NCBI GenBank assembly: GCA_947494705.1 | Contig: CANLVN010000002.1 | Location: forward strand, 682,001-746,000 | Source: an uncultured Erythrobacter sp. | Lineage (GTDB): Bacteria; Pseudomonadota; Alphaproteobacteria; Sphingomonadales; Sphingomonadaceae | Reading direction: 5' to 3' | Length of the DNA: 64,000 nt | In this document: piece by piece, positions 62,386 through 64,000 of the stretch | How the letters are laid out: each line of letters begins with the position of its first letter | How positions within the stretch are numbered: position 1 is the first letter of the stretch | Translations under genes and position numbers: made by a program | The notes under the pieces: generated by a model | What the model was told of the DNA's origin: nothing | Database searches by the model: none | The model's input: the letters and a program-made list of their open reading frames with translations, nothing else

Positions 62386-62870
62386 CGGCTTTCTTCGCAA
62401 GTGTCAGCCTGCTTCTGATTCTCCGCAACTTTTCGAAGCATCGTACGCAGGAGGTCGATTTGAGGCGCAGACATTCCCTTCCAGAGAATTTCGTGGAGTC
62501 GATCAGCCGCTTCGCGCAGTTCCGGCCAGATGGTTCTTACTTGCTCGGTGAGGTGGAGGTTCCAAACCCTTCGATCGTGCGCCGCCCGCTCTCGCTCGAT
62601 CAAACCTTTTTCAACCAAAACTGCGACAGCCTGTCCTATCGTCGCCGATTCAAGCTCGAGCAGGCGAGAAATCTCGGTCTGTGTTAGCGTAGGTTCTCGC
62701 AACAAGGACGCGATGATCCGCCATTGTGTTTGATTGAGGTCGAGCCCCACGATCAGAGCGTCGAAGGTCCGCCGAGCGGTCCTGTTCACCTCTTCTAGCA
62801 AATAAAGGATGTCATCCTTTTCGTTGGGGGCGTAATCACGTATCTCATCTTTCGGCATATGCTTATCCAT
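62382..62870 (-). CDS. MarR family transcriptional regulator
   Basis: 162 aa from ATG 62870. Winged helix-turn-helix of the MarR type: L-N-Q-T-Q-W-R-I-I-A-S-L-L, T-Q-T-E-I-S-R-L-L-E-L-E, G-Q-A-V-A-V-L-V-E-K-G-L-I-E-R and H-D-R-R-V-W-N-L-H-L. It is the first gene of an operon with the ABC1 kinase gene and presumably regulates it. The exact start is uncertain; in-frame upstream starts exist at 62948 and 62969. Confidence 0.85.
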   Translation of the reverse strand: MDKHMPKDEIRDYAPNEKDDILYLLEEVNRTARRTFDALIVGLDLNQTQWRIIASLLREPTLTQTEISRLLELESATIGQAVAVLVEKGLIERERAAHDRRVWNLHLTEQVRTIWPELREAADRLHEILWKGMSAPQIDLLRTMLRKVAENQKQADTCEESR

Positions 62871-63175
62871 AGCGCTATCTTGGAAGGCTCGCGCATGCCT
62901 GGCGTGTTCAAGCTCAGCGTCAACCATATTCGCTAGCAGTGCCGCCATGCAAACACTCGCTGATTTCACGCTACAGCAGAAACTGAATCCGATGGTCGCT
63001 CAAGCTGATAAGGAACCGAACGGCGCTGGGTGAGTGCGCAGGCTCCGGCCACCTCGCCTGCCACGACTGCCGGGATGTTATGATCGCATGCGCTCGGCGT
63101 CCCTCATCTGAGCATCAGACCCCCTGAAGGGCAAACGCGGGCGTGAACGCGGGGCATGGGCTCGATTTCGAGTGA
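62871..63175. other. intergenic region between two MarR genes
   Basis: 305 bp. It holds the promoter of the MarR-kinase operon and a 28-codon plus-strand frame at 62947-63033 (M-Q-T-L-A-D-F-T-L-Q-Q-K-L-N-P) without a recognisable match. I see no clear palindrome in it. Confidence 0.4.
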
Positions 63176-63633
63176 TTATGGCTCGCTGCCCAGATTGTCA
63201 TGCATCCTAGCCAGCGATCCGCGTAAGCGCTCCAGTTCCCCAAAACGGATCCCCCCGAGCAAGCGAGCATACATTGCATCAGCTTCTACTCGCATCTTGG
63301 GAAGTAGCTCGATTGCGGCAGGGCGTAAATGAACCCGCCAAACGCGCCTGTCGTTCTTCGCGCCTGCGTCTTTCCACCAGCTCAAGTTCTTCCAGGCGAT
63401 CAATAGTCTGGCCGATGCTAGCGCGCTCTAGCTTCAGTTCCCGAGCCAGCTCTGTCTGGGTCATGCCTGGGCTCCGAAAGATAAGCCAATATACTCCATT
63501 GCGTCCGCGTGAGCCCGAATTGTTCAACCGAAGAATCGGCGGTCCTGCGCAAACGCCGGGTCACTTCCTCCATAAGAAAGAACAGCCGATCGGTATCGGT
63601 GAGGGAACTTGCCCCCCTTTGTATCCGCGTCAT
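63176..63633 (-). pseudogene. second MarR family regulator, two frameshifts
   Basis: Three minus-strand frames join into one MarR protein: M-T-R-I-Q-R ... T-R-T-Q-W-S-I-L-A-Y-L-S (from 63633), then P-G-M-T-Q-T-E-L-A-R-E-L-K-L-E and L-V-E-R, then K-N-D-R-R-V-W-R-V-H-L and R-M-H-D-N-L-G. Frame breaks lie near 63470 and 63372. It is either a decayed gene or one hit by sequencing errors. It diverges from the hydrolase gene, with a palindromic operator between. Confidence 0.75.
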
Positions 63634-63696
63634 AGCCCGTCATGGCAGCCATCTAGGGCAACCTACCATAGCGGATCAGGAAATAAAGCCGTTTAC

Positions 63697-63712
63697 TGTA
63701 AATCGATTTACA
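63697..63712. promoter_or_regulatory. perfect 16-bp palindrome, probable MarR operator
   Basis: TGTAAATC-GATTTACA is a perfect inverted repeat 16 bp upstream of the hydrolase start and 64 bp from the divergent MarR pseudogene. MarR proteins bind palindromes of about this size in divergent promoters. Confidence 0.65.
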
Positions 63713-63727
63713 ATATGAGGTTGCGGT

Positions 63728-64000
63728 ATGCAGTCGCAAACTTTCCATATCGGGGGAGATGGTGGCATCTCCATAGCAGCCGAAGCGACCGGAAATGCCG
63801 ATGCTTTACCGGTCTTGCTCGCGCATGGGGGCGGCCAGACCCGTCACGCATGGAAACGTGTCACAGCCGATCTCGCCAATGCGGGATTTCGTCCGATCGC
63901 AATTGATATGCGCGGTCATGGCGACAGCGAATGGTCTGCCGAGGGCGCTTACGAAACGCGCGACTTCGCTTCAGATCTCGTTGCGATCGCTTCAAAAATG
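63728..64000 (+). CDS. alpha/beta hydrolase, N-terminal part (cut by window end)
   Basis: 91 codons are visible from ATG 63728 to the window end. The alpha/beta hydrolase start is clear: L-P-V-L-L-A-H-G-G-G-Q-T-R-H-A-W forms the oxyanion loop (H-G-G-G), then A-I-D-M-R-G-H-G-D-S-E-W. The nucleophile lies beyond the window. It resembles haloalkane dehalogenase/epoxide hydrolase-like enzymes; the substrate is unknown. Probably controlled by the divergent MarR locus. Confidence 0.85.
   Translation, partial: MQSQTFHIGGDGGISIAAEATGNADALPVLLAHGGGQTRHAWKRVTADLANAGFRPIAIDMRGHGDSEWSAEGAYETRDFASDLVAIASKM

Overview
The window reads as a chromosomal segment of a high-GC alphaproteobacterium, most likely Sphingomonadales and probably the Erythrobacteraceae. 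This rests on the style of the housekeeping proteins (groESL, rplJL, rpoBC, a GapR/DUF2312 nucleoid protein), several small families common in that order (DUF1244, DUF6961, the NDUFA9-like protein), and an alphaproteobacterial type of LexA box (GTTC-N7-GTTC). The assignment comes from pattern recognition, not a database search.

Layout. 0-12.9 kb: envelope and stress genes, namely an acidic repeat lipoprotein, a class A beta-lactamase-like serine hydrolase, a DUF305-LVIVD metal-binding protein, a DUF885 lipoprotein peptidase, a host-attachment family protein, groES-groEL behind a CIRCE operator, an MscS channel, a MATE exporter and an unknown anchored protein. 12.9-25.1 kb: rplJ-rplL on the minus strand and rpoB-rpoC on the plus strand. 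Between them lie two tiny acidic lipoproteins and a three-gene operon (46-aa hydrophobic protein, DUF2975 membrane protein, XRE regulator) preceded by a cluster of related operator-like sites. 25.1-50.2 kb: ordinary chromosome with gltX, pyk, gapR, ruvC, yebC, ubiG, lysC, purT and purU, a PQQ alcohol dehydrogenase, and an unusual PilZ-HTH fusion next to a degenerate GGDEF protein. A 20-21 bp tandem array (48938-49084) lies between two converging genes.

50.35-60.7 kb: an accessory island begins at tRNA-Leu(CAG). It carries a P4-type integrase, a DUF6961 protein, a membrane-anchored nuclease, a lytic transglycosylase, a Toprim protein, remnants of an F-type conjugation locus (traA, traL, cut traE, traB and traG pieces) and of a strawberry-notch-type helicase/methylase, an HTH gene and an AlpA-type regulator. 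Four GTTC-N7-GTTC boxes sit in its promoter regions, suggesting SOS control of integration and transfer. The element looks immobile: gene fragments are stitched together at about four junctions within 800 bp, a GIY-YIG-like cargo gene is frameshifted, another gene has an internal stop, and an IS3-family element sits between two truncated genes without a visible target duplication.

60.7-64 kb: an ABC1/UbiB-type kinase co-transcribed with a MarR regulator, then a frameshifted second MarR gene diverging from an alpha/beta hydrolase (cut by the window end), with a perfect 16-bp palindrome between them.

Functional links: PurU releases formate and PurT consumes it; the PilZ-HTH protein plus the inactive-looking GGDEF protein may be a local c-di-GMP reading unit; groESL is controlled by CIRCE/HrcA; the island is probably LexA-responsive.
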